Of a stretch of 64,000 bases of DNA, positions 12,123 through 23,182 are shown in pieces. A model generated the notes under the pieces. That model searched no databases and was not told the origin of the DNA. It saw only the letters and a list, made by a program, of their open reading frames with translations. The stretch lies in assembly GCA_019400425.1 (NCBI GenBank), contig JAFREE010000076.1:53459-117458 (forward strand), in the 5' to 3' direction. The position numbers and the translations under genes were made by a program. Origin of the DNA: Hymenochaete sp. R1 (Eukaryota > Basidiomycota > Agaricomycetes > Hymenochaetales > Hymenochaetaceae). Every line of letters begins with the position of its first letter. Within the stretch, counting starts at the first letter, position 1.

Positions 12123-12443
12123 GTGTAACGTGCTTATCTGTCCTGCGTCGAGTTCAACTTCAAGCGGAAAAAGAGGAAGAGGAAGAGGAAGGAAGAGAGG
12201 GTCGATACAACGTATGTGCATATGCATGATATGCGTACGAGCTGAACGGAAAAAGGTACGCTCGCACGCACGCACAAGCCAGCGGACATATAATAAAATC
12301 GGCCCAGGCCAACTACTACTACTAGGACTAAGCACTGGCACTTGAGAGGAAAAAACCCAGTGCGAAGACATCGTGAAAATTTAGCCAGAACAATGCAGAT
12401 TGCAGCACTAAGCTCTTCTTATCGGTGGTATTGCCGCAGCCAT

Positions 12444-12822
12444 TCATTTCTTACAGAGACTAAGACTTGCTAGGCCAGCTCCAGTATAATATTCGCGGAA
12501 CTTTTTCTTCTGAGAAGTCCCGCTTATCTGGCGCATGCGCAAATGGAGGGGGGAGGGGAAAAAGATGCACGCACGATGCGATGTCTCAAGTTTCACTTAC
12601 AAGCTTGAGGAAGCCGTCAAAGCCGTCCGACGCCGTTCCTCCTTGTAGAGTCTGCGTTTCCAACTCCCCACGCATCGCCCACGTTGCAAAGTCCACTGAT
12701 GTCTCGTCGGCGATATCCACGTCGTTGTCGTTGAAAGACTGAACGACCGCGGGCCTCAGCCTGTGAGAACGGCGGAAGGAAAGAAGCGCTAGTGGCTGGG
12801 TGAATGCATGGGAATGCGACAT
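12444..12822 (-). CDS. Small hypothetical protein, two exons
   Basis: I do not recognise this protein. An ATG at 12822 opens a 74-codon exon (to 12601) that ends precisely at a consensus donor GTAAGT. The intron (12600-12510) ends in TTCTCAG, and a second exon in phase (12509-12444) closes with a stop. The 95-residue product has an Arg/Ser-rich start (LLSFRRSHRLRPAV), an acidic middle (FNDNDVDIADETSVDF) and a lysine-rich tail (KKKFREYYTGAG). There is no clear signal peptide or membrane helix. The intact phase across canonical splice sites is the only support, and the surrounding DNA is gene-poor. Confidence 0.3.
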
Positions 12823-14195
12823 ACAAAGAAGGGCAAAAACGCCGAAGACATCGCGAACACGACAAGAAAAGATGAGTTCTCGGGAGGGTCACTAATATTA
12901 AAGAAAATAAAAAAGATGAGTTGATTTTAGCTGGCGGGAGCTGACTTGGGCCGAAACGCACACACATATTTTCGTAGTGAAAAAAAAAAGAAGGAGAGGG
13001 CGGCGTTTGTAAGGAGGGAAGGATGTGGTGGGATCACATGGGAAGATGGACCGGAAGATGGATGTGAGCGGATGGTCATCAGCGTTGGGAGCGCCGTGTT
13101 TCAAAGCTTGGCCTGTTGATTGCGAAAGCTGGATAGATGAAGCTTGCGTCGACGACGACGACGACGGACGTCGCGACTGCCAGCCGACGTTCTGAGCGTC
13201 TGTTTGAGTCGACTTGAGACAGGGAGAGAAGGCGGGAGAGACGATCAGGAGAATGTCATTATGGGGATCGACAGCGCACGCGGCCCGTTCCCCGCCCACA
13301 ACGTTTATTCCTGCCTGCTGCTAACTTAGCGCTGATGATTGAATTCCCGCTCCCATCTCCTCATCTCCATTCTCTAACACGGGATTTTCAGGTTCAGGAG
13401 GAGAGGTAGATGGTAGTGTCTTGCATCGATTCGTTTCATGCGTCGTCGAGGCTGCGTTTGTTTCGCCGCCACAGGAAAGAGGAAAGATGTTTCTCCGTGA
13501 GCTCGTAAGGGCCGTCAGATCTAGAGTGTGTTTGTTTGAGGACACAAGGGAGACAAGAAGGGGAGCACTCGGACGGTCTCGACCGATCTGTCCCATCATC
13601 ATCCATCTTCAAACAACTTCCTTTTATGTCAACATATGCGGTCTTCTCTACCCGACAATGAGCGAAATCCGCTACATCATTTAAGAAATGCATCTTTTTA
13701 GACGTAATTGGATACTTTTCTGACCCAACTCAGCCCAAAGCTGACTTACCGCGAGAAAATTGTCGGCTACGCGTCTCCCCCCTCGACTCAACTTTCAGTC
13801 GTCTCATTTCAGATTTCTCCCCTTCCCTCCTTCCTCCCTTCGCCTCCTCGTCTTCGTCGCCTTTCCACAGCGCTCAGACCGCCGCTCTTTTACTCTCTTC
13901 CCCTTTCGCCGTCGTCGACTCGCAGCTCATATCCGTCGTCAACGTCGTCGCCCTTGTCGTCATCGTCGTCGCTTGCCAATTTCACCCTCTTCGGATTATG
14001 CTCAGTAGTCAATAGGGTCCATCACGCCGACGCTCCACGGGCTTCGTTCACTCAACTCGTCATCTTCCCATCCATTTTTACATCACCTTTCCCTCTCTCT
14101 CTTACTCCCATCTCTACATAGTCGTCTCCGTTACCTTGTAGCTTGTCCTCTTTCTTCTTCCTTTCGACATCCTCGTGTCTGCTCAGACACCCAGC
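12823..14195. other. Intergenic region with pyrimidine-rich leader
   Basis: About 12823-13700 contains only short, unsupported frames; the minus-strand frame at 13321-13602 is 93 codons with no family match I recognise. From about 13770 to 14170 the plus strand is strongly C/T-rich, as is common in promoters and 5' leaders of basidiomycete genes, and it leads directly into the membrane-protein gene. A GAC/GTC trinucleotide run lies at 13150-13168. Confidence 0.45.
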
Positions 14196-15870
14196 ATGTC
14201 GTCCTCGCGTTCAACAGATTCACCTTGGCCAATACAAACGCCCTCATCTCATCAAGTGTTCTCACCTTCTCCAGCCTCCTCGTCGAAGCGGAGAAGGCAT
14301 TCATTAGTAGACGTGAACGGAACAGATGGGCTCTTAACAGGTCGGGCAACCATAGCAAATCAAAGTCAAATAGGTACGTTTCTCATAATCCGATATGGGT
14401 GGGTATCCACGAACAATAAAAAACTCATTGATTCACTTCCCTTTATTTCCAATCAAGATGCTGCGAAAGAGCAATGTTTCAACTCCCCCAACGACGTCCT
14501 CTCCTGTTGGCCGACGTCTGACACCGTTTTCGACCAGAACGAGGCTACGCAGTTCGTTTGTGAGTTCAGCCCCCCATCTGACTATCGCCTTCGGTTGTCT
14601 CTCATCACTATTTCACTTTTTCCGTCTCCTTCACTCCCGGCCCGGACCATCCAATCCAACAATATAGGGAATAGCAAGATCCCTTCCTTTGCTCAGTTCA
14701 ACCTCGTGGACATCTCTCTCATTCGTGCAGATACAGGTGTGGCAGTAAAGAACTTTACGAATAGAAATAATCCCTCGAACGAAGCAGGCTCGTTACCAGT
14801 CTCTGCCGACGACGACTTCTGGGGATCCAATGGGGCGTCGTGGGATGGGCAAAATACCCCGTTTCCGTTCTACTTTGTCATTGTCGCAAGTGGGACACCC
14901 ATCAGCAACGGTCTTCCGCAGCCGACGTTCACCGCCATCCGTGAGTTTATTTCTGTTCATTTTGCTCTAGTGCTTTACAGTCTTCGGATTATTGCGTTGC
15001 AACGAGAAATTATTCGTGACTGGTTGGATTGACTGGCTGATTGGGCTTTCCGCACTCACAGAGACGACATTTGCGAATTCGGTGATCGCTTCACAATCAT
15101 CCGCTTCCGCAGCATCTTCTTCATCTTCCGTGGCAGCATCGCTGTCGTCCATGTCATCCGCCAGTGCCGCTGGTGAAACGTCGAATGGCTCACCGAGCTC
15201 TAGCTCTGGGTCAGGAGGAACTGGGAACGGGAACGTACAAAACTCAAGCTCGGGGTCCGGCTTCCCACACTGGGCGATCGCGGTCATCGTCGTCCTTGGC
15301 TTCCTCGCACTTGCGGCACTCGTCGCCCTTCTTTTCCTCCTCTTTGCACGTGCTCGAAGACGTCGAATCGACACCCAACGGCGCGGGTCAATGGGTTCTG
15401 AAACACCCATAATGGCAAATGAGCAGCCTACCGGCGGGCCGACGTCACCGCAAATGGAACATGCTGGATTCAGTGGCGGATCTGCGACGGGGGCTGGGGC
15501 TGGCGTATTAGCAGGTGCGGCGGGTGGCGCGGGGCTTGCACGAGCAGGGTCGACGACGGCCGAGACGGACGGTGCCTCCGCACACAGCGACAACCTCTTT
15601 TCGGGCGCTGATGCGGCTGTTATGGCCGAAGCCTTCCGCAAGGCATTGCGTAAACCTGAGTTTGTGGACCGGCCCGTGGAGGAAGGTGAAAGTCCGGAGG
15701 CGATCAACGAGCATGAGGAGCATCCGGAGTTGCTGAGGGAACATTTAGCGGAGGAAGGGCGGGATATAAGGAGTGTGGGGAGTTCGAGGGGTGTGAGGGT
15801 GGAAAACAACTTGAGTGGGGAGGATGGCGAGACTGCTGGGACAAGTACACCAAGGCATAGCCTAGGGTAG
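14196..15870 (+). CDS. Single-pass membrane protein with Ser-rich stalk
   Basis: A predicted 453-residue protein of a family I associate with basidiomycetes but cannot name. Exons: 14196-14373, 14458-14559, 14668-14940, 15062-15870. The order is: N-terminal Ser-rich segment; an extracellular-type domain (about 55-185) with DAAKEQCFNSPNDVLSCWP, paired cysteines and FAQFNLVDISLIRAD; a long Ser/Ala/Gly stalk; one membrane helix (AIAVIVVLGFLALAALVALL, about residue 260); a basic stop-transfer (ARARRRR); and a 190-residue cytoplasmic tail with a Gly/Ala-rich part. The layout resembles Mid2/Wsc-type wall sensors, but the sequence does not show that function. No signal peptide is visible from this ATG, so a 5' exon may be missing; an alternative acceptor (CATTCATTAG) just before DVNGTDG would allow that. 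Confidence 0.7.
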
Positions 15871-17893
15871 AGCCTGACATCTCAACATGTTTCTCTTTCA
15901 CTCTACCTCTTTCCTTGTCTTCCTCAGTTCCGGGCTTTTTTGGTGTGCTTTCCTTTCTTTCCTTTCCTTTCCACCTTCACTCCTCTCCGTTCTTGCATCC
16001 ATTCGTTGCTTTGCCTTTTCTCACTTCTCGTCACCGTCACGCCTTTCTGTCCCGACTCGCAGTTCTTTTGCACTCGACCTCTCCCAAACCACAACCTCCT
16101 GCTGGCCTCGTGCGTTGTATATCACCAACATACCAATCCTTACGCAAGAGATGCTGGCATAATCACCCCCCTCTCACCCCGCTCCGCCCTTTCTCACTCT
16201 ACATGTAGGCTGTTAATCCGTGCACCTTTTTCTCGCTTTATTCTTCCCCTGCGCCTGCTTGGCACCTTGTCTATTTCTTTTTCACCCGTTTCCCACATGA
16301 ACTGCTCTCCCCGTCCCCCCTTCCCTCCCCTTCCGACTCCGACTTAGCCTTCAGTTTCCCTCACCCCAGGACTCTCTGTAGGGCATACCGACCTCTTTCA
16401 AATTTCATGTGCTGTTTTATGACTCACTTCGCTTTCTTATGCGCTTCCTATTCCTTTCGTCACCGGACGTTGAATACGAACTCTTTTTTTCCCTTCTTAC
16501 TTCCCCTTTTTTTCCACCTTCTCTTTTGCCTTTACCTCCGCCTCTGCACAACATTCCCCGCGGCGGCTTTTCACTTTCATCGCCTTTTCCGCTTCTCTAC
16601 TTTCTCCCCCTTTTCATCCAGTAGTCGTGACTCGTATCGTGCACCTGTTTTTCGTTCTTACCTTCCTCCTTCTCTCCGCTCCCGCCCCGCCTTTGCACGC
16701 TCCGAACCACCACCCCCTCACTCGGCGGGTGCACGTCTACACAACTCAAACACCAAACCCACCACACACGGTCGTTACCCCCCACACCCCCTTTCACCTC
16801 CGGCTCTCCGGTCTCAGCTCAAACAAATTACAAGCTTTGTCTCATTTAGTTTCCTTATTACGTTTTTCTTTTTTTTTGTCTTCGATCCAATCCAATCCAG
16901 TTTTTTTCTTTCTTTACTTTCTTCAATGTTCGATGTTTGATGTTCGATGGTCAATCAATGTTGATTTTGCCTTTGGCTCCTTGCTGGTATCTGTGTGTTT
17001 TTTTGTTCGCATCGTTGGTTTGGGGTTTATCGGTTTTTATAAGGTCGAAACTTACCCGGGCCAGTTCAGCTGCTTCGCCAGTTGTCGTTCTCAAGTTTTC
17101 TTAACCCCCGCCCTACCGACCATCCGCATCTGAAGTCTCCATGAGCAGCGTACACCACCCCGAGTCTTAATTCGTCAGTCCGTCAGTCCCCTCGCTCGAA
17201 CCTTATTCCCTCAGCTGCCAGTGTTTCACTCTCCCTGCCGACTTTCGTAAGCATGACTTGAACTCCCGGCACGCACCAAACCCGGGAACGGCGCTGGCGA
17301 CGCTCTTCGTGGGTCACTAGTACTACATAGGTAATCACTCGCTCTGTCACCTTGAGTAAGCCGGCAAAACCTTGGAGGAGACGCTTGCTTCGTTCGAACT
17401 TGAAGGACGACTTCGCGGGGACGTTGTATTTCTCGTCTAATCATCTGTATACTGAGAGTTTTCGTTCCCAGACAACCTTTCGATGGAGTAACGAGATGAG
17501 TGTGAGCGAATGAGACAGAAATTTGCGAAAGGGAAGGAATTAATATTAGTCGAAGGGCCGACGCACACTTCCAAGGCTAATCCCAGTTGCGCAGTTACGC
17601 TCCCTAGCCTCAACCACACCAAACAACGCGACAACAAGGGTGTAAATAACGCACAACAAGGTGTCAGCACACAGTATAGCACAGCCACTTAAAGTGATGT
17701 GAATAAAAGTTGTAAGTTACTGGTATAGATCTGCATGATCTGTGCACAAAAACTCTCCAGCCTCATAAAATAATGTGTGATGGCGTCAATTGGTTCAGTC
17801 AATCAAACGTACGCTCAGACCAGTCGTAGCTTGGGAGGGTCTCATTCTCATTAAACTTGTGGTCGAGAACATTGGACTCCGGACATAAGTCAT
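15871..17893. other. Long gene-free region, pyrimidine-rich on the plus strand
   Basis: From about 15880 to 16930 the plus strand is dominated by C and T, with many TTTC/CCTT runs and T-tracts. The open frames seen (up to 177 codons at 16407-16940) are products of that composition. It may be a long 3' UTR of the upstream gene or a promoter-type tract. From 16930 to 17890 I see nothing coding. Confidence 0.5.
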
Positions 17894-18055
17894 TTGTTTA
17901 CCAGCTTCGCCCCTTCGGCCAGTCAACAGGATGCTATTCACAGGCTTGAATATGTACATATCAACCCAGAGCATCTGATGAATGCGGACGTATGGACCAA
18001 AGCATCGAGCATTGTGCAACAAATGTGGGGAAGGGCAGCACGTTGTTTTTCCTTG
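17894..18055 (+). pseudogene. Decayed F-box C-terminal tail, second copy
   Basis: The plus strand reads RLEYVHINPEHLMNADVWTK, clearly the counterpart of RLESIHIEPRHLMDPNLWTE at the end of the intact F-box gene (8087-9804). The next bases (GCATTGTGCAACAAATGTGG and on) match the intact ALWNKWG...VVFS codons only with small insertions that shift the frame. There is no matching upstream body, so this is an isolated tail fragment in inverted orientation to the intact gene. Confidence 0.65.
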
Positions 18056-18176
18056 ATCTTCACCTGTAGTCCAACCAATAACGTTGCAGTAACTTGATTT
18101 CCATTGTATGACATTAAATTTCTCTTCTTTTTCTCCCAAAATTGCCATGCACACATTTGTTCGTGCAAGTTGCTTT

Positions 18177-18214
18177 ACAAGGTATAATTAGACTGACAAG
18201 GTATAATTAGACTG
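18177..18214. repeat. 19-bp perfect tandem duplication
   Basis: The 19-mer ACAAGGTATAATTAGACTG occurs twice head to tail. It lies between the F-box relic and the lectin gene. It may be a recent slippage or repair duplication. Confidence 0.85.
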
Positions 18215-18673
18215 ATAAAAAATGCATTTCGTGATCTCAATTAATACTTGAAAAACTCATGTCGCTTTCATCATTGTACATGTCTTATGTGGTTGTGAGG
18301 AGGAGGCGGAATGTCTCCGTTACCATGCAAATGTCAGCGTACTTCAAACAACCGTCAGTTTTAAAAAAAAACTGAGTGCAACTGATAGCATACCGAAACA
18401 TGAATCGAGGTATTAAAAAAAAAGACAAGGATAGAGTAAGTCAACTTATAGCACACGCTTCTCCAGCCTGGCTCTAGTGTTTCTCTCGGATGAGCACTTT
18501 CCGAATTGATTGGTTAGCACTCGAAATAGCATCACGCAAACGCAAACGCATTTTCACGAAAAGGACATGCAAATTTGTGAGTCTCAAAAACGTCGCCATC
18601 AGTACCGATAACAAGCGTGAAGGACAACTACATGTATAAAGACTATCGGCTTCTGCAAACTTCCCAAGCAACC

Positions 18674-19488
18674 TTAGTTCGTCGTGAATACCCAGTGCTG
18701 ATCGTCAGATTGATCATTCGGCAGAATTGGCAACTGCATCTGGCCACCAACGACGGTCTATAGGTTAAAATCCAAGTCATGATTAATAGCCCGTTAATAT
18801 ATGGGATACTTAAGTAAAAGGTAACGTTAGCACGTACGGGATGGGTATCAGTCACCATGAGACTGCCGTTGTTAGAGATGACATTGTCGAAGGGAGTCAT
18901 CCTATTATCAATAACGCGACACCAGTTATTCAACTATATGTTTGATGGCACTGGCCAAGAGAAGCACTTACTGATAAACGCCTGTCTGGACCTCAATGAG
19001 CTTCCAGGCCATGGGTGCACCTCCCTGGACGAGCTTGTTGTTCTGTTGTAATATTGCAGTCAGTCAAAGAGAGCGAATAGGTGAAATAGAAGTCTCGTAT
19101 GACTCACGCTGGTATCAACACGCATGTAGCCACCGCGACCGTCGACAGTGTTGTTACTCTGCAGGGTAGAAAGCGCCTCGAGAGTGAAGACCGTCTCACC
19201 ACTGTTGGACGGATACGTCAAGTAACGCCACTGAAAACCCCGATCCATAATCGTAAGTAAAGTCGGCGCTCCACCAACGCAACGTAGGTGAACAGAAAGA
19301 ACAAGACTCACCAACTCATTTGTCGTGTTGCTCTTGCTCCAAGAGAGGATCTGGGTACCGTCAGCCGGGTTGGAATGGCCAAGGTTCAAGTAGTGAGAGT
19401 AACGAAGGTTCTCAAGCATGTATGTGTTGCCTGTCTCCGGAGCAACAGCATTCGCAGCGCGAGAAATGAGGTCAAGAGTGGGAGACAT
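18674..19488 (-). CDS. Ricin-B type beta-trefoil lectin
   Basis: This 172-residue protein is a single beta-trefoil domain of the ricin-B lectin fold, a common class of small cytoplasmic mushroom lectins. They bind galactose-type or related glycans and are often linked to defence against grazers. Exons: 19488-19312, 19230-19108, 19042-18972, 18901-18838, 18757-18674. Visible repeats include NTYMLENLRYSHYLNLG, the ELWRYL junction, GYMRVDTSNNKLVQGGAP with AWKLIEV, and the closing DDQHWVFTTN, which is the QxW-type motif. There is no signal peptide, as usual for these lectins. The fourth exon must start at GATAATAG; a nearer AG would put a stop in frame. Sugar specificity cannot be read from the sequence. 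Confidence 0.78.
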
Positions 19489-20221
19489 TGTTTCAACTTG
19501 AAAAAGTCTGCAGCTGGGACTGGGTTAGTTCAGAGAAGCTTGAACTGAGGGAAACGTCTTGATTCGAGAAGGGGTTTTATAGTCAAGTGTACAGACCTTG
19601 CTCACCCATACTCGACAAGTTCGGGTCGCCTTCACTGATTCAGCTTTCGTGGTTCAATTGAAAGATTTACTCAAAAGCGGAAACCAAATCCGACTCATCG
19701 TTCAATGCAATGACCAACATTCGCTTCCTCGTTCGTCGGGAGCGTCTTCCTCAAAGCAACAAGAGCGAACGTGATCCCCAAAGTCCATCGTGCTGTGTTT
19801 GTTGGATTTTCGATCAAGTTTCTTGCATGGAAGAGTCAAGACCCTCGTAGGCGGGCGACGCCAATCAATAATGCAAGCGATCAGAGCCGTTAAAGAGCTC
19901 GGGGGCGCAGGGAGGCCGAAGCCACCTTCGGAGAAAACGGCACATGACTTGTTTTTCTACTCAGTTCGTGGCGGTGTGATGCATGGAAAATCTTGACATA
20001 CCTGGTGCTAAAACTTCTTAGCCTCAGGCGGAAGTTTTGTCAGAATCAGTTAGCAGACATATTTTGCATCGAAGTCGAAGGCGACCTCGGACGAGCTCAG
20101 GGAGGCAGAATCTTTTCCTTCTGGTTCGCAAAGTCACTCAGAATAAGGTAAGGGTTCTTTTGCTTTAGCAGCTTTTTGACGCTGGATCATATGTATACAA
20201 TATGCAGATTAACGCCCGTGA
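19489..20221. other. Intergenic region between CWF19-like and lectin genes
   Basis: It carries the lectin promoter and the CWF19-like 3' flank. Short frames here have no supporting features. Confidence 0.5.
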
Positions 20222-23023
20222 TCACTGCTTCCCAATCATCCCTGTCCAATCATACTTATCGTACGCCTTCCGGAAAGCAGCCACCCGTTCCCTATTATGC
20301 CGAAAGTCGATTCGTTTTGGCCTCCGCCACCGTCTCGGCTCGACATCGAGCATGTTGCCCAATATCTCTGCTGCGAAATACCTGAAGAAAGAGAGAAAAG
20401 GTGTAGGAATGCATGGAATAGCAAAGAGAGACGGAAGGGGATGAAGAATGGAGAGAGGTTAGGACGCACCTAGGAAATTCACCACCACCTTTCTCCCCCT
20501 CATCGATCGCCCCATCCGCTTCTCCCAATCCTGCAGCCTCCCCCGTTCCTTCAATAACATGACCATACCCCTTCTCACCCTTATGATCGAACTGTACCAT
20601 AAAGTACGGCAACTCCTTGACCATTGCGCGCCTAAAACCGCCTGGCCGCTTCTCAAAGTCGATAAGCTTCTTGTGCGTCGTCCACTCTGTCTCCGCCGAG
20701 AGGATGGACTCGCGGAAATACGCAGGGGCATCGGCAGCGAGGTCCCAATGGAGTGGGACGGCTTCGATATAAGTGTGGTTTTGATGTTTGAGGGAAATGA
20801 CAGTCTCGTAGAAAATAGCGGCTTTATCCTGGGCTGCGTACATGCGCATAATGCATTTCATGAAGTTCTGACACATCAAGTTATCAATGTATGCACAGTG
20901 GAGAGATAATAAAAACGCATACCCGGACTTCGTCCCATACGTCGTCGTCAGCCTCAAGCATATTAAGATGGTGTTGAATGGGAGTAATAAGACAATGTCC
21001 GTCGATCAACTCTTGGTTTAGAGTACAAGAGAGGAAAACGCGAGTGCCCATCGCAACAACAGGTGCTCTGGGAGGCGAGTCGTCTTCGCCATAGCAGAAA
21101 GGACAAGACGCCAAAACCTTCTGCGTCCTTTTGTAATCTGTGGAACTTATATAAAGATATGATAATAGTATGACGAAGATGAAAGTGCGTACCGTTAATC
21201 GCAAATTGCCTCTTCATAGCATCGTTCCTCATCTTTTTCCTACCCAACCTCTCCGCATTATCGTCCATATACTCTAGATCATTCTCAAACTTCCCATCAC
21301 GAGTGATCGCGCCCGCCAGCTCTGCGTCCAGATTCTTCTGGTCTGCCATGCCCGCACCGAACCTCTCATTCCGTAGCATCTCGCCCAAAGTCTGTTCGTC
21401 ATCGTCAGCATTGTATCGCACGAGCTCGCCTGTCTTCGGATCGCGAGTATCGAACTTTTCGGCTTTCTTCTTGAGCGAGCGGCGATTTCCGGGAAGGGCA
21501 GAAGACGATGCCGAGGATCCATCTTGGCCTGTGCCAACATCGTAGAGGCGGCCGCGGGCGTCTAATGTTGGCAATACCTCGACTCGCGTTTGTGCTGCTT
21601 TACCGCCTTCGTCCGACTTCACGACCACGCCTGCTGCCCGATTCTTTTCCTCCTCATATTCTCTTTCAAGCTTGTCGGCATCGGGAGTATCCATAAGTCT
21701 TGCCCGTAGAACCTTTGCCTGCATTCTGTTGAGTTCCTCCGTCGTCAATGCTTTCCCCCCAGAAGATGATATAGGCGGAGGTGTCATAACAGATGGGACG
21801 GGTGTGTGCGACATGGACAGCGGACTACCTTTTGGTGGCATTCGAAGGGCATCGATGCGTTTATTTGCGGTCCCAGGAACAGCAGAGCCTGGTGCAGGTG
21901 AAGGCGTGGATGGCGTGCTATCTCCAGGACGTCTGAAGGACGAAGACCTGGTCGAAGCTCCCGATCCATCGACATCATTGAACATGTAACGTTGTTCACG
22001 ACTTCGACCGGGCTCGTCTCCTCGTTGTCCCCGTTCCGGACGTCCTCGTGATGTACGTCGACCGTCACGTTCATCCAGTACTCTCCGCTCCTCCTTTGCT
22101 TCTTCAAACGCTTCGAGAGTCCCGAACCTATCCAGAGCAACTTCTTCGATTGGTCTTCCTTCTTCTTCGGCAGTCTCGTATACGCGACGTAGTTTCATCA
22201 TGCGCCAGTTCGAGCCCGGTCCGCCGTGAGTTACAGTGTTTGATTCTTGATGAGGGTACTGGTCTAATGGAATCCCTTGTACAAGATTCGTATTGAGCTC
22301 TTTCGAGCTGACCATAGGCTGTTTAGGAGAATATATTCAGATAAATGATCATAGACATATTTTCGCCTCTACACGAACCTTGTCGGGGTTAGGCCTCTCT
22401 TCTTTCTTTTTCTTTCTTCGTCCGGTCCCCAAGCCAGAGAAGAAGTCAATCCCTCCACCGAGTGTCCTTCCATTCTCGGATGGTTCTCCATATTCTTCCG
22501 TGAAGGATTCAGTTCCAGAAGGCATAGTCAACTTGAATGAATTCGGTGCAGGTGCTGCCGTGTCGGACGATGCAGCGGGAGCGGATGGTGGGAGGAGCAT
22601 CCATTCGTCACGAATGAGTTTGGACTCCGTCGGCTTTGATATTGGCAAAGGAGGACCATCCGAAGATTCCACTGCTCGAGACTTGAGCTTCAGGCTCGCA
22701 GCAGTTGGAATGTCCGTCGCAACGGGCTGCAAGCACAGGCATAAATTACGACATTACAAGCATCAGAAGAACGATGGACTCACATTTTCACCATCCATGT
22801 CGATGTTCTTTTCGATCCAAATGTCCTCGTCCGCGTCGTCGTCGATGACACGAACCTTCTTGGACGTTGACTTCTCATCGCGGTCACGGTGATGTCGTTT
22901 CTTGGATTTACCGTCCCTTTCGTGCTTATGCCGCTTTTTGGAACGAGAGTCGCTGTCTGTGTCCTTATCCTTTCCGTGGTGTCGTTTTTGTTTTGACGAG
23001 CGACGTTCTGTCATGTCGTCCAT
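20222..23023 (-). CDS. CWF19: CWF19-like spliceosome-associated protein (CWF19L2 type)
   Basis: An 828-residue protein from six exons (23023-22784, 22726-22379, 22318-21193, 21137-20923, 20867-20470, 20381-20222). The N-terminus is lysine/histidine/aspartate-rich (KKRHKHERDGKSKKRHHRD), typical of splicing factors. The middle is low complexity. The C-terminal third has the two CwfJ domains: the HIT-like part with SCPFCYGEDDSPPRAPVV, DGHCLITPIQHHLNMLEAD and NFMKCIMRMYAAQ, then AVPLHWDLAADAPAYF and RRPKRIDFRHNRERV. Cwf19 binds late or post-catalytic spliceosomes and is thought to help intron lariat turnover. All five junctions keep phase and restore family motifs. The paralog CWF19L1/Drn1 has an N-terminal phosphodiesterase-like domain absent here, so the L2 type is preferred. 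Confidence 0.9.
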
Positions 23024-23182
23024 GGCCTGCGGGCGAATGGGTGAGTGGGAGGGAAGAGTTAGTCGGTGTTCGATGACATACATCGTCGCGTCGCCAGTGC
23101 CAGTCTCCGCTCCGCCGACACCCGTCGCCGTCGATCGGTCGAGCCAGCCTTCCCCACACACACAACTCTTCCTCTTCTTCTC
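23024..23182. promoter_or_regulatory. Divergent promoter, CWF19-like / CLYBL
   Basis: Only 159 bp separate the two start codons, so both promoters must overlap here unless the 5' UTRs extend into neighbouring genes. The region is GC-rich, without an obvious TATA box. Confidence 0.5.

Larger units (their letters stand above)
10726..12443. other. Gene-poor region with G-rich and hexamer repeats
   Basis: I find no supported gene in these 1.7 kb. A minus-strand frame at 11640-11852 ends at a good donor-like GTAAGT but has no recognisable partner exon. A frame at 11994-12371 is largely translated repeat. Two simple repeats are listed separately. Confidence 0.45.

Noticed and set aside
16407..16940. 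177-codon plus-strand frame
   Set aside because: Its Phe/Leu/Ser/Pro composition is a direct result of the C/T-rich tract; an overlapping frame is equally long.
17226..17444. Possible tRNA, from a GAGTTCAAGTC-like T-arm on the minus strand
   Set aside because: No matching acceptor stem, D-arm or anticodon arm could be folded around it.
18902..18971. Nearer splice acceptor (ATATAG) for lectin exon 4
   Set aside because: It would place TGA in frame right after the junction; the later GATAATAG acceptor keeps the trefoil sequence.
22293..22892. 199-codon plus-strand frame
   Set aside because: It is antisense to CWF19-like exons 1-2, whose minus-strand reading carries the family motifs.
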